Below are positions 7,592 to 16,462 of a stretch of 26,150 nucleotides of DNA, in pieces. The translations under genes were made by a program, and so were the position numbers. Origin of the DNA: JARRLC01 sp037387425 (GTDB lineage: Bacteria > Pseudomonadota > Alphaproteobacteria > Rhizobiales > Rhodomicrobiaceae); assembly GCA_037387425.1 (NCBI GenBank), contig JARRLC010000016.1, positions 1 through 26,150 of the forward strand, in the 5' to 3' direction. The notes under the pieces were generated by a model, which saw only the letters and a list, made by a program, of their open reading frames with translations, did not search any database and had not been told where the DNA came from. How positions within the stretch are numbered: the first letter of the stretch is position 1; each line of letters opens with the position of its first letter.

Positions 7592-9796
7592 TTAATCCGG
7601 TTGATACTCCAGATACACTGTAGATAAAGGCGGTAAGAACATTTCCGCGGACGCAGGAAAACCGTGCGAACCATGTTCATGCGCAACGATGCCGCCGAAA
7701 TTGCCCAGTCCTGACCCGCCATATTCGCGCGCGTCAGAATTGAGGATTTCCCGCCAGCATCCGGTATATGGCAGGCCAATGCGATAGCCGTAACGAGGCT
7801 CTGGCGTAAAGTTCGACACCACAGCGATAGGCCGCGTCCCCGGCTCGCCCCATCTAACCCACGCAAACACAGAATGATCGGCATCGTTCACGACGATCCA
7901 CTGGAAGCCTTCCGGTTCGCAGTCACGCGCGTAAAGCGGCGATTTCTCACGATGCAGGCGATTCAAATCGCGGACGAATGTTTGCAAGCCATTGTGCGGA
8001 CCGTGATCTAGGAGCCACCAATCTAAGCTGACATCGTGGTTCCATTCGTTGGTCTGCCCGAATTCCTGCCCCATAAACAACAATTTCTTCCCTGGATAGC
8101 CCCACATAAACCCGTAATACGCACGAACATTGGCGAAACGTTGCCATTCATCTCCCGGCATTTTGCTCACGATAGAGCGTTTACCGTGTACGACTTCGTC
8201 ATGCGAAAGCGGCAAGACGAAATTCTCCGAGAACGCATAGAGCAAGCCAAATGTCAGCTTGTCGTGATGATAACGCCGGTAAATCGGATCAAGCGCCATG
8301 TATGATAGCGTGTCATTCATCCAACCCATATTCCACTTAAAGCCAAATCCGAGACCTCCGCCGCTTGTTGGACTGGAAACGCCCGGCCAGGATGTGGATT
8401 CCTCAGCGATAGTGATCGCCCCCGGATAATTCGAATACACAAGCTCGTTCACGCGCTGAAGGAATTGCACCGCCTCGCGATTATCATTGCCGCCATCAGG
8501 GTTAGGCAGCCAATCGCCATCCCGGCGCGAATAATCGAGATAGAGCATCGAGGCCACGGCATCCACGCGCAGGCCGTCAATGTGGAAGCGATCAAGCCAG
8601 TAAAGCGCGTTGGCAGCCAGGATGTTCGAAACTTCGCGGCGGCTGAAATCGTAAATCGCGGTGTTCCAGTCAGGATGGAAGCCCCGGCGCGGATCGGCAT
8701 GCTCGTAAAGCGGCGCGCCGTCAAACCAGTTGAGGCCGTGCTCATCGGTGGGGAAATGCGCGGGCACCCAGTCAAGAATGATACCAATCCCTGCCTGATG
8801 CGCGCGGTTCACCAGTCGCTGAAACCCTTCCGGATCGCCAAAACGCCGGGTTGGCGCAAACAGCCCAATCGGCTGATACCCCCACGAGGCGTCAAAAGGA
8901 TGCTCAGAAATTGGCATCATCTCGATATGCGTGAAGCCCATATCGACAACATACGGCACGAGTTGATCGGCCAGTTCATCATAGCTGAGAAACCCGCCAT
9001 AACCATTGCGCCGCCATGACCCCAGATGCACCTCATAGACCGACATCGGCGAACGCCGCGCGTTTCCACCGCCGGGACGGGCCGCTGTATGCTGCTCGTC
9101 ATGCCATTCGAACCGGCTTTGACTGGCGACAACGGACGCGGTGGACGGGCGCATCTCGCTTGCAAACGCAAACGGATCAGCTTTCAGCGGCAGAAGCCCA
9201 CCTTGCGCGCCGGTGATTTCGAATTTGTAATTGTTGCCTTCTCCCACACCTGGCGCGAAAATTTCCCATAGGCCGCTATCGACCCGCTTGCGCATCTGGT
9301 GGCGGCGGCCATCCCAGTGATTGAAATCACCCACAACGGACACACGCTTGGCCTGTGGCGCCCAGACCGCGAACAGCGTGCCTTCCTCGCCCTCATGCGT
9401 TATGAGATGCGCGCCAAGGCGCTCATAAAGCTGGCTGTGCGTACCTTCTACCAGCAGATAATCGTCAACTTCTCCCAAGACCGGACCAAATGCATAAGGA
9501 TCGGCGAATTCCCACGTTCCGCCAGCATTCTGCGCGCGCAGCCGGTAAGCGAATCGCTCCTCATGCCCTGACGCGAGACCTTCGAAAAAACCGCTACCCT
9601 CACGGATGGCGAGATCGAAATCCGCTGGCGCACCGGATGTCAGCACCGTGACACGTTCCGCTCCAGGAACGAACGCCCGCACCACCGTGCCTTCAGCGAC
9701 GCGGTGCTGTCCCAGAATGGCAAAAGGATCGCCATGGTGTGCACCAACGATTCGTGCCACGTCATCATCTTGCGCTCGCCAGTTGAGACCGCTCAT
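7592..9796 (-). CDS. glgB: 1,4-alpha-glucan branching enzyme
   Basis: GlgB transfers short alpha-1,4 chains to form alpha-1,6 branches in glycogen. The protein has an N-terminal CBM48-type region (HGDPFAILGQHRV; TLFAVWAPQAKRVSVVGDFN) and a GH13 barrel. The catalytic residues lie in GLRVDAVASMLYLDYSR (nucleophile near residue 410), TIAEESTSWPGV (acid/base near 463) and LPLSHDEVVHGK (near 531). I chose the ATG at 9796, giving 734 residues (E. coli 728), because an AAGGA sequence lies six bases upstream. Another ATG 13 codons earlier has no comparable site and would place that site inside the gene. It is the second gene of the operon, 229 bases after glgP, so it could also have its own promoter. 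Confidence 0.97.
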   Translation of the reverse strand: MSGLNWRAQDDDVARIVGAHHGDPFAILGQHRVAEGTVVRAFVPGAERVTVLTSGAPADFDLAIREGSGFFEGLASGHEERFAYRLRAQNAGGTWEFADPYAFGPVLGEVDDYLLVEGTHSQLYERLGAHLITHEGEEGTLFAVWAPQAKRVSVVGDFNHWDGRRHQMRKRVDSGLWEIFAPGVGEGNNYKFEITGAQGGLLPLKADPFAFASEMRPSTASVVASQSRFEWHDEQHTAARPGGGNARRSPMSVYEVHLGSWRRNGYGGFLSYDELADQLVPYVVDMGFTHIEMMPISEHPFDASWGYQPIGLFAPTRRFGDPEGFQRLVNRAHQAGIGIILDWVPAHFPTDEHGLNWFDGAPLYEHADPRRGFHPDWNTAIYDFSRREVSNILAANALYWLDRFHIDGLRVDAVASMLYLDYSRRDGDWLPNPDGGNDNREAVQFLQRVNELVYSNYPGAITIAEESTSWPGVSSPTSGGGLGFGFKWNMGWMNDTLSYMALDPIYRRYHHDKLTFGLLYAFSENFVLPLSHDEVVHGKRSIVSKMPGDEWQRFANVRAYYGFMWGYPGKKLLFMGQEFGQTNEWNHDVSLDWWLLDHGPHNGLQTFVRDLNRLHREKSPLYARDCEPEGFQWIVVNDADHSVFAWVRWGEPGTRPIAVVSNFTPEPRYGYRIGLPYTGCWREILNSDAREYGGSGLGNFGGIVAHEHGSHGFPASAEMFLPPLSTVYLEYQPD

Positions 9797-10025
9797 GTGT
9801 TTTCCTTGTTCTATATGCGCCAAGATAGACTGCATGAATTATGATGTGCACTGAAACCCCTACCTTGACAAGCATAAGACGCTATTCCGGGGCAACGCAG
9901 GTATGTACATATGCATGCATGCAAGGCCGACCATGTTCGAACCTTACCACGCGCGCAAGTTTCCCCGCCCAATCGTCATAAACGTTTGAGCAGGGCTTAA
10001 AACATGCCGTAAAATGATATTCCGC
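9797..10025. promoter_or_regulatory. glgP-glgB spacer with a purine-pyrimidine alternating palindrome tract
   Basis: This 229-base spacer holds no gene. At 9901-9923 every base alternates purine and pyrimidine for 23 bases. Within it TATGTACATA (9902-9911) and TGCATGCATGCA (9912-9923) are two perfect palindromes lying end to end. The tract is about 105 bases upstream of the glgB start, where a promoter or operator would lie. I could not fit a good -35/-10 pair on the minus strand, so a promoter here is only inferred from the spacing. Confidence 0.35.
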
Positions 10026-12635
10026 TCAACTTCGGCGAACGGGAACCCGCCAGATATCCTGGGCGTATTCTGATATAGAGCGGTCAGAAGAAAACCATCC
10101 CATACGTGCGGTGTTATATATGGCGGAACGCCACCACGATTTGCGGTCACGCCATTTGATGCCGACATTGCGTTGCGCTGTGTAATAGGCGTCAAAATCA
10201 GCCGCCACCATAAAGTGGTCGTGATAAGTCAACGTATCCACAAGATGCTTGTACCGCTTTTTGTCATCCGGCGAGAACACGCCCGATGCAACCGCATCAA
10301 GCACCTCGCTCAGTCTCGGAGACTCAGCAATCGCTTGGCGAGCGTCGATTCCTTTGGCGCGGCGCGCCTCCACTTCATCGGCGGTCATGCCGAAAATGAA
10401 GATGTTATCATCGCCCACATGCTCACGAATCTCCACATTCGCGCCGTCGAGCGTGCCAATGGTTAGCGCGCCATTCAGCGCGAATTTCATGTTGCCAGTG
10501 CCGGACGCTTCCATGCCCGCTGTGGAAATCTGCTCGGACAAATCCGCCGCCGGAATGATCGATTCGGCGAGACTCACATTGTAGTTCGGCAAGAACACCA
10601 CTTTCAGAAGGCCGCGCACCGCTGGATCGTTGTTCACAACCCGCGCCACATCATGAAACAGCTTGATGATCAGCTTGGCCTGATGGTAACTCGCCGCCGC
10701 CTTACCTGCGAAAATCTTCACGCATGGCACGAAATCGCGCGTGGGATGCGCCCGGATGTCGTTATATTGCGCGATTGCCTCAAGAATATTCAAAAGCTGG
10801 CGCTTATATTCGTGCATGCGCTTGATCTGCACATCGAACAGCGCATCCGGATCGACCTTAATAAGCAGACGGTCGGTAATGATTTTCGCGAGAGCCTCTT
10901 TGTTCGCGCGGCGCACCTTTGCATATCGCGACTGAAAATCGGTGTTCGAAGCATATTCCTCCAGCGAGGTGAGCGCTTCGGGATTGTCCAAAAAGTCCGG
11001 ACCGATGGTTTCCGTCAACAGCGTAGACAAACCTGGATTTGCCTCAAGAAGCCAGCGCCGGAAGGTGATGCCGTTCGTCACGTTGACGACACGGTCCGGG
11101 TAAAGCTCATGCAGGTCATGGAATACCGTTTCGCCAATAAGATTGGAGTGCAACTTCGACACGCCATTGATCTTATGCGAGCCCAAGAACGCCAAATGCC
11201 CCATGCGGACACGACGCCCCTGGTATTCGTCAATAAGGGAAACAGAAGAAAGCAACGCCTGGTCGGTATTGCCTTTCGCACGCAGCGCATCAAGATGCAG
11301 CGCGTTCATCAGATAGATAATCTGCATGTGGCGCGGCAAGAGACGTTCCATCAAAGGCACCGGCCAGGTTTCCAGCGCCTCCGGCAACAGCGTATGGTTG
11401 GTGTAGGAGAACGTCGCCTGCGTAATCTTCCACGCCTGCTCCCAATCGACGCCATAAACGTCTACGAGAAGACGTAGCAATTCAGGCACAGCAATCGCCG
11501 GGTGAGTGTCGTTAAGCTGAATCGCAACCTTATCGGCGAGCTTGGTAATATCGCCGTGCTGCTCCAAATGGCGGCGGATGAGGTCTTGCAGCGACGCCGA
11601 GGCGAAGAAATATTCCTGCCGCAGACGCAATTCCTGCCCCGCAGGCGTCGAATCGCTTGGGTAAAGCACTTTCGAGATCGACTGCGCCAGCACTTCACCC
11701 GTTTGTGCGCCCACATAGTCGCCTGCGTTAAACGCCTCCAGATGCAGCGGATCGGAGGCGCGCGAAGTCCACAGGCGCAGCGTATTCACCGAAGCGCCCC
11801 GCCAACCGACCACAGGCGTATCGTAAGCCACCGCCTCGACAATTTCCGAAGGTCGCCAGATTTGCGCCACCGCGCCGGCCCGCACAGCCTCAACTGTACC
11901 GCCAAAGCCGATAGGGTAGCAAAGCTCTGGGCGCGGAAACTCCCACGGGTTCCCGAATTCCAGCCATTCTTCCGGACATTCCTGCTGCCAGCCGTCCTTG
12001 ATGCCCTGGCGGAACAGACCGTGATCGTAACGAATGCCATAACCGTGCGAGGAAATAGACAGCGTCGCCATGCTCTCCATGAAGCAGGCCGCCAACCGCC
12101 CAAGACCGCCATTGCCGAGCGCTGCGTCCGGTTCGATGTCGCGCAGCTTGTCGAGATCGACGCCAAGACCGGCGAGCGCCTCGCGCATCTGGTCGGTAAT
12201 GCGCAAATTGTTGAGCGAATCCATTAACAGCCGCCCAATGAGAAATTCGAGCGATAGATAATAAACCCGGCGCTGATTTTGCGCATAACTCGATCTTTGT
12301 GAGGCGATCCAGCGTTCCACAATGCGATCACGCACAGCAAGCGCGGTAGCGATAAACCAGTCGCGCGTGTTCGCCGACGCCCGGTGTTTTCCGATCGTAT
12401 AGGTCATCTTTGCGAGCACATCTGCGCGCAAATCAGCCACTTCGCTGGCCCGAAGCTCTAAATCATCATCAACAATTAAAGACGGGGTACCCTCGCTATC
12501 ACTGGCGCTAGCGCTGGTTTTTGCAACCTGCGCCTCGTTTTCATCCGTCTTAGCCGGAGTGTCAGAAGCATCTGCCGAAGCCGTCTGCGAAAATTTACGC
12601 AAGGGATTCCAAAAGCGAAAAATCTGTTCAGTCAT
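10026..12635 (-). CDS. glgP: Glycogen phosphorylase
   Basis: GlgP releases glucose 1-phosphate from non-reducing ends of glycogen using phosphate and pyridoxal phosphate (GT35). The PLP lysine is K717 in EASGTGNMKFALNG. QRRVYYLSLEFLIGRLL and NGGLGRLAACFMESMATL are further family hallmarks. The length is 869 residues against 815 in E. coli. The excess is largely an N-terminal extension of about 50 residues, rich in Ala, Ser, Asp and Glu (KTDENEAQVAKTSASASDSE), which is probably disordered. The start chosen is ATG at 12635, five bases after AGGGA. A GTG five codons upstream is possible but less well placed. As first gene of glgP-glgB-glgC-glgA-glgX-malQ it places glycogen breakdown and synthesis in one transcription unit. 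Confidence 0.96.
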   Translation of the reverse strand: MTEQIFRFWNPLRKFSQTASADASDTPAKTDENEAQVAKTSASASDSEGTPSLIVDDDLELRASEVADLRADVLAKMTYTIGKHRASANTRDWFIATALAVRDRIVERWIASQRSSYAQNQRRVYYLSLEFLIGRLLMDSLNNLRITDQMREALAGLGVDLDKLRDIEPDAALGNGGLGRLAACFMESMATLSISSHGYGIRYDHGLFRQGIKDGWQQECPEEWLEFGNPWEFPRPELCYPIGFGGTVEAVRAGAVAQIWRPSEIVEAVAYDTPVVGWRGASVNTLRLWTSRASDPLHLEAFNAGDYVGAQTGEVLAQSISKVLYPSDSTPAGQELRLRQEYFFASASLQDLIRRHLEQHGDITKLADKVAIQLNDTHPAIAVPELLRLLVDVYGVDWEQAWKITQATFSYTNHTLLPEALETWPVPLMERLLPRHMQIIYLMNALHLDALRAKGNTDQALLSSVSLIDEYQGRRVRMGHLAFLGSHKINGVSKLHSNLIGETVFHDLHELYPDRVVNVTNGITFRRWLLEANPGLSTLLTETIGPDFLDNPEALTSLEEYASNTDFQSRYAKVRRANKEALAKIITDRLLIKVDPDALFDVQIKRMHEYKRQLLNILEAIAQYNDIRAHPTRDFVPCVKIFAGKAAASYHQAKLIIKLFHDVARVVNNDPAVRGLLKVVFLPNYNVSLAESIIPAADLSEQISTAGMEASGTGNMKFALNGALTIGTLDGANVEIREHVGDDNIFIFGMTADEVEARRAKGIDARQAIAESPRLSEVLDAVASGVFSPDDKKRYKHLVDTLTYHDHFMVAADFDAYYTAQRNVGIKWRDRKSWWRSAIYNTARMGWFSSDRSISEYAQDIWRVPVRRS

Positions 12636-12990
12636 CCATTTCCCTGTCACTAACGGCTACAACTGGCAGTCTGCTTAGGAATGACATCGGCCGATTAAAT
12701 ATTATTGAATGCATAACCATGTCCGGAAACACAGTGGCTCTGTCCACAGCCCAGCAAGGAATATAATGGGTAAAAGTTGTCAGCTATTCAACCACCATGC
12801 CATTTTAAGCATCTTTTTGATAGCCAATTTGTGGCGCCTTAATGTTCGCTGCCCCCGATCAGGAATGCGAGAGTTGCAAATTTGTCGGCAATTACGAAAG
12901 GCCATATGAGTTTATCCTGGCCATCGGCTATGTGTATTGCTAATTCACTAATTTAGAGTCACGAGGCCCAGTAATATTCGGAGGCTGAAT
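12636..12990. promoter_or_regulatory. Divergent intergenic region between glgP and the IalB-like gene
   Basis: These 355 bases separate the minus-strand glycogen operon from the plus-strand IalB gene and must hold promoters for both. A perfect TATAAT lies at 12762-12767 on the plus strand, but no good -35 stands 16-18 bases ahead of it. A 66-codon open frame crosses the region on the plus strand, but it has no ribosome-binding site and no recognisable content, so I do not call it a gene. I see no further clear operator. Confidence 0.4.
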
Positions 12991-13494
12991 ATGCGATTTA
13001 TAGCTGCCTGTCTTGCAGCGGGTTTTCTGATCGCGGCTTCACCAGCCAGCGCCCAGAATGCCAAGTTGGTTAAAAGTTTCGGAAGCTGGCATGTCTTTGT
13101 CCACGGTGACAAAGGCAATAAAATCTGTTTCGCCGCGTCTCAACCCAAGAGCATTAAACCCGAGAACGTGAACCGTGGACCGATCTTCTTCTATCTGACG
13201 ACATGGCAGAAGGACGGCGTGCGTAACGAGGTCAGCATCAAGCTTGGCTACCCCGTAAAGCCGGCTGGCAAGCCCAATATCGCAATTGGCTCACAAAAGT
13301 ACGAGCTTTTCCCCAAAGGCGATAAGGTTTTCCTGAAAGACCCCGATGAAGAACGCAAGCTGATCGCCGCCATGAAGAAAGGCGCAAGTTTGACGGTCAC
13401 AAGCATTTCCACTCGCGGAACGACCACGATCGACGACTACGATCTGAGCGGAATATCCGCAGCGCTAAAAGAACTTGGAAACGTTTGCCAATAG
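12991..13494 (+). CDS. Invasion-associated locus B (IalB) family secreted protein
   Basis: The 167-residue product begins with a clear signal peptide (RFIAACLAAGFLIAAS, cleavage after ASA near residue 21) and should be periplasmic or exported. The mature part matches the IalB family common in Alphaproteobacteria: FGSWHVFVHGDKGNKICFAA, VNRGPIFFYLTTW, RNEVSIKLGYP, a basic AAMKKGASLTVTSISTRGT segment, and two cysteines (ICFAA and the penultimate residue) that probably form a disulfide. The family is named for the Bartonella invasion locus, but its molecular role in free-living species is not known, so no virulence function should be assumed. The start is secure: GGAGG lies six bases ahead of the ATG. 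rlmN follows 60 bases downstream, an order I associate with Hyphomicrobiales. Confidence 0.88.
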   Translation: MRFIAACLAAGFLIAASPASAQNAKLVKSFGSWHVFVHGDKGNKICFAASQPKSIKPENVNRGPIFFYLTTWQKDGVRNEVSIKLGYPVKPAGKPNIAIGSQKYELFPKGDKVFLKDPDEERKLIAAMKKGASLTVTSISTRGTTTIDDYDLSGISAALKELGNVCQ

Positions 13495-13554
13495 TTTAGG
13501 GGCAGGTAAACAGCCTGGCACTGCTTGTTCCTTATCGTAATGTCAGGTTAACCG

Positions 13555-14825
<1,271 letters not shown>

Positions 14826-14829
<4 letters not shown>

Positions 14830-15272
14830 AACGCAATACCTTCCGCCGCGCTATCATGGTGGCGTTTGCTTTCGCCGTAGCAGTTACTGTGGGCGTTATC
14901 ACGCTGTTTGCACTTGCATTTGGATTGGGCGTTCAAGCTATCACCCAACAGCCAGCAGTTCCAGGCGGGGCGGAGGAAGAGATGGCTGTCGTCTTGAACC
15001 ACCTCTTAGATGCGCTTGTGCTCATTATCTCACTTGCTGAGGCTTTAACGCTTCTACCCGCAATCATTCTGTTAGTTATCGGTGAACTCGCAAAGATACG
15101 CTCATGGATGTATTATGTCCCAGCAGGAGCCATCGCCTGCGCAGTCATGCCGTTGCTTTTGAGGCAATATAGCGAAGACTTCACTTTCTCGGCTCCGCAT
15201 TACGCAGTTCTAGCACTGGCCGGCTCCGCCGCCGGATGGATGTACTGGCTGATCGCCGGACGCGATGCCTAG
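14826..15272 (+). CDS. Small integral membrane protein, function unknown
   Basis: A 148-residue protein whose ATG overlaps the rlmN stop (ATGA), so it is probably translated by coupling. Four hydrophobic segments are visible: about residues 10-37 (AFAVAVTVGVITLFALAFGL), 58-83 (LDALVLIISLAEALTLLPAI and beyond), 94-110 (WMYYVPAGAIACAVMPLLL) and 124-142 (YAVLALAGSAAGWMYWLI). The N terminus is basic (MKRNTFRR), consistent with an inner-membrane protein with a cytosolic N terminus. I recognise no family and assign no function. The stop codon and last codon lie inside one arm of an inverted repeat (see 15267-15360). Confidence 0.75.
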
Positions 15273-15360
15273 TGGATCAAACCTGACATTTGTGTCCCAT
15301 CGCATGGATTGTAAGCATCAATCAACTTATTCAAATGTCAGGTCAATTTGATCCATAGGC
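15267..15360. repeat. 94-bp element with long inverted terminal arms
   Basis: The left arm at 15267-15292 (GCCTAGTGGATCAAA then CCTGACATTTG) and the right arm at 15332-15360 are inverted copies. They differ only by one extra G in the left arm and a four-base TTGA insertion in the right arm. The 39-base centre holds a smaller hairpin (GATTG, seven-base loop, CAATC at 15307-15323). The left arm covers the last codon and stop of the upstream membrane-protein gene. No U tract follows, so a simple terminator is less likely than a small palindromic repeat or miniature element. It could still fold in RNA and stop transcription or protect the 3' end. Confidence 0.75.
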
Positions 15361-15403
15361 AAAAATTCTAGTGGTTGGAAGCGTTAGAGTTGGACCACTT
15401 GTA

Positions 15404-15488
15404 AAGCCCGCCGGAAGTCCTACGCGAGGTTAGCTAGCAAACGGGTTAGAACTTCTTAACGGGCGTTCTCGCGTATTTTCACGGGCTT
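15404..15488. repeat. Nested inverted repeats, possible structured RNA
   Basis: Two pairs of complementary arms are nested: AAGCCCG (15404-15410) with CGGGCTT (15482-15488), and TACGCGAG (15421-15428) with CTCGCGTA (15468-15475). Inside them GTTAGAACTTCTTAAC can form a short hairpin, and AACGGG occurs twice. Such nesting is what a small structured RNA or the end of a decayed mobile element looks like. Strand is unknown because both strands can fold. I recognise no known RNA family. Confidence 0.4.
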
Positions 15489-15515
15489 GCCAATGAATGA
15501 CGGTCTGCTCTACGC

Positions 15516-15635
15516 TTAATGCGGAACCAGCCGCATAGTGCGCGTCACACGATACTCTTTCATATGCAAACGGAATTTCTGACCCCGCTCACGCAGCTCC
15601 GTCAGAATATTCTTATGTGCCTTGTGATTGCTCAT
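15516..15635 (-). CDS. Possible 39-residue basic peptide
   Basis: A short minus-strand frame reads MSNHKAHKNILTELRERGQK and continues to MRLVPH-stop. It is strongly basic, and its first half looks helix-forming. The ribosome-binding site is weak (CAGGCGAA just ahead of the ATG). The 3' end forms a perfect hairpin (ATGCGG, six-base loop, CCGCAT at 15519-15536) that overlaps the last codons. It could be a real small protein, the end of a decayed gene, or chance. I recognise no family. Confidence 0.25.
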   Translation of the reverse strand: MSNHKAHKNILTELRERGQKFRLHMKEYRVTRTMRLVPH

Positions 15636-15745
15636 TTCGCCTGGGTGGTCTGTTTGCGCTGAAAATCAAGACCCACCGCAGCGGGGCTACAGTTGCTAAT
15701 TTTAAGTTAAAAATAAGTGGAGTAGTAACGAATCACCCCCATGGT

Positions 15746-15780
15746 CTTGATTACCATATAATAATTTTAAGAAAATCAAG
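15746..15780 (+). promoter_or_regulatory. Promoter-like region with flanking dyad before the secreted-protein gene
   Basis: A perfect TATAAT at 15757-15762 lies 27 bases ahead of the ATG at 15790. It is flanked by CTTGATT (15746-15752) and AATCAAG (15774-15780), which are inverted copies. No good -35 hexamer is present, so an activator or extended contacts would be needed. The right arm runs into the AAGGGG ribosome-binding site. Confidence 0.3.
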
Positions 15781-15789
15781 GGGTTCACA

Positions 15790-16329
15790 ATGGCATATAT
15801 CAGCACTTCCGCAGAACTTTCCCGAACAGTTTTAAGCTGGCGGGTATGTGAACGTCGTTACTTGCAATGGAGATCCGTTCCGACGCTGGTCTTGTTGTTC
15901 GTAGCAGGAATCTTACTGTTATTCTCGGCTACCGAACAAGCTTTCGCATCTCCTTGCCGAGGCAACGGCTGGCAGCCAACCTTTGTTCATGACGTACGCC
16001 CTGGCGCCCGCGACCCTGGTCCCTATTACGTACTGCCGGGCGGCGGCTTTCAGAGATTGCGTGAAGGCAACTACGTTAACGATGCCTGCGCGCTGATTGC
16101 CCGGTTTGGCCTCCGTAACCGGCGCGGCTTCACAAACTGTCAAGCTTACACGCGTGTTCAATGCGGATGCGACAACGCCAGCCGGAGAAATTCTACCTGC
16201 AATCGTTTCTTGAGGCGGTACTCTCTATATCAGCGCCCATTAGCGATCTCGTTTCCTTGCAGCCAGGAAGGGGGATCGCTTCTTAGGCTTCTGGGGCCTA
16301 GGCTGCTTGGGGTGCCTATGGCCTGTTGA
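15790..16329 (+). CDS. Secreted cysteine-containing protein of unknown function
   Basis: A 179-residue product with AAGGGG six bases ahead of its ATG. Residues 1-30 are polar and basic. A hydrophobic segment at about 31-49 (PTLVLLFVAGILLLF) ends at AFAS, a plausible signal-peptidase site near residue 53. This gives an unusually long leader or a membrane anchor. The mature part starts SPCRGNGWQPTFVHDVRPGA and contains cysteines in DAC, TNC, VQCGC, STC, FPC and the last residue, which suggests disulfides in the periplasm or outside the cell. The last 35 residues (after RRYSLYQ) look less protein-like, and the true C terminus could have been altered by a frameshift. I recognise no family. It stands alone, with repeat-rich DNA upstream and a PagL-like gene downstream. 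Confidence 0.55.
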   Translation: MAYISTSAELSRTVLSWRVCERRYLQWRSVPTLVLLFVAGILLLFSATEQAFASPCRGNGWQPTFVHDVRPGARDPGPYYVLPGGGFQRLREGNYVNDACALIARFGLRNRRGFTNCQAYTRVQCGCDNASRRNSTCNRFLRRYSLYQRPLAISFPCSQEGGSLLRLLGPRLLGVPMAC

Positions 16330-16462
16330 CAGAGTTCTCCCCGCCGCTGTGGCAGCTTAGACACGAGTTACGGAAAATAGCTCGCGTAAGTAGTTTTCAT
16401 GATTGACCGCAACCAAAGATAGCGCCACATAATCTGTAAAAATCATACAAAGCGGCGATGCT

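Larger units (their letters stand above)
15361..15789. other. Intergenic region rich in inverted repeats
   Basis: No substantial gene is recognised between the membrane-protein gene and the secreted protein at 15790. The stretch holds a nested inverted repeat (15404-15488), a perfect six-base-pair hairpin at 15519-15536, a possible 39-codon minus-strand frame (15516-15635) and a promoter-like region just before 15790. The decamer GAAAATCAAG occurs twice, at 15661 and 15771. Confidence 0.5.

Noticed and set aside
8465..9019. Plus-strand open frame of 184 codons antisense to glgB
   Set aside because: It is a shadow of the GH13 domain on the other strand; no ribosome-binding site and no recognisable content.
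10653..11477. Plus-strand open frame of 274 codons antisense to glgP
   Set aside because: It lies opposite conserved phosphorylase sequence, shows no family motif and lacks a start signal.
12709..12909. 66-codon plus-strand frame in the glgP-IalB intergenic region
   Set aside because: No ribosome-binding site and no protein-like composition; the region must contain the divergent promoters instead.
15404..15536. tRNA or SRP RNA gene
   Set aside because: The arms do not form a cloverleaf, and there is no T-loop, CCA-end context or conserved SRP tetraloop motif.
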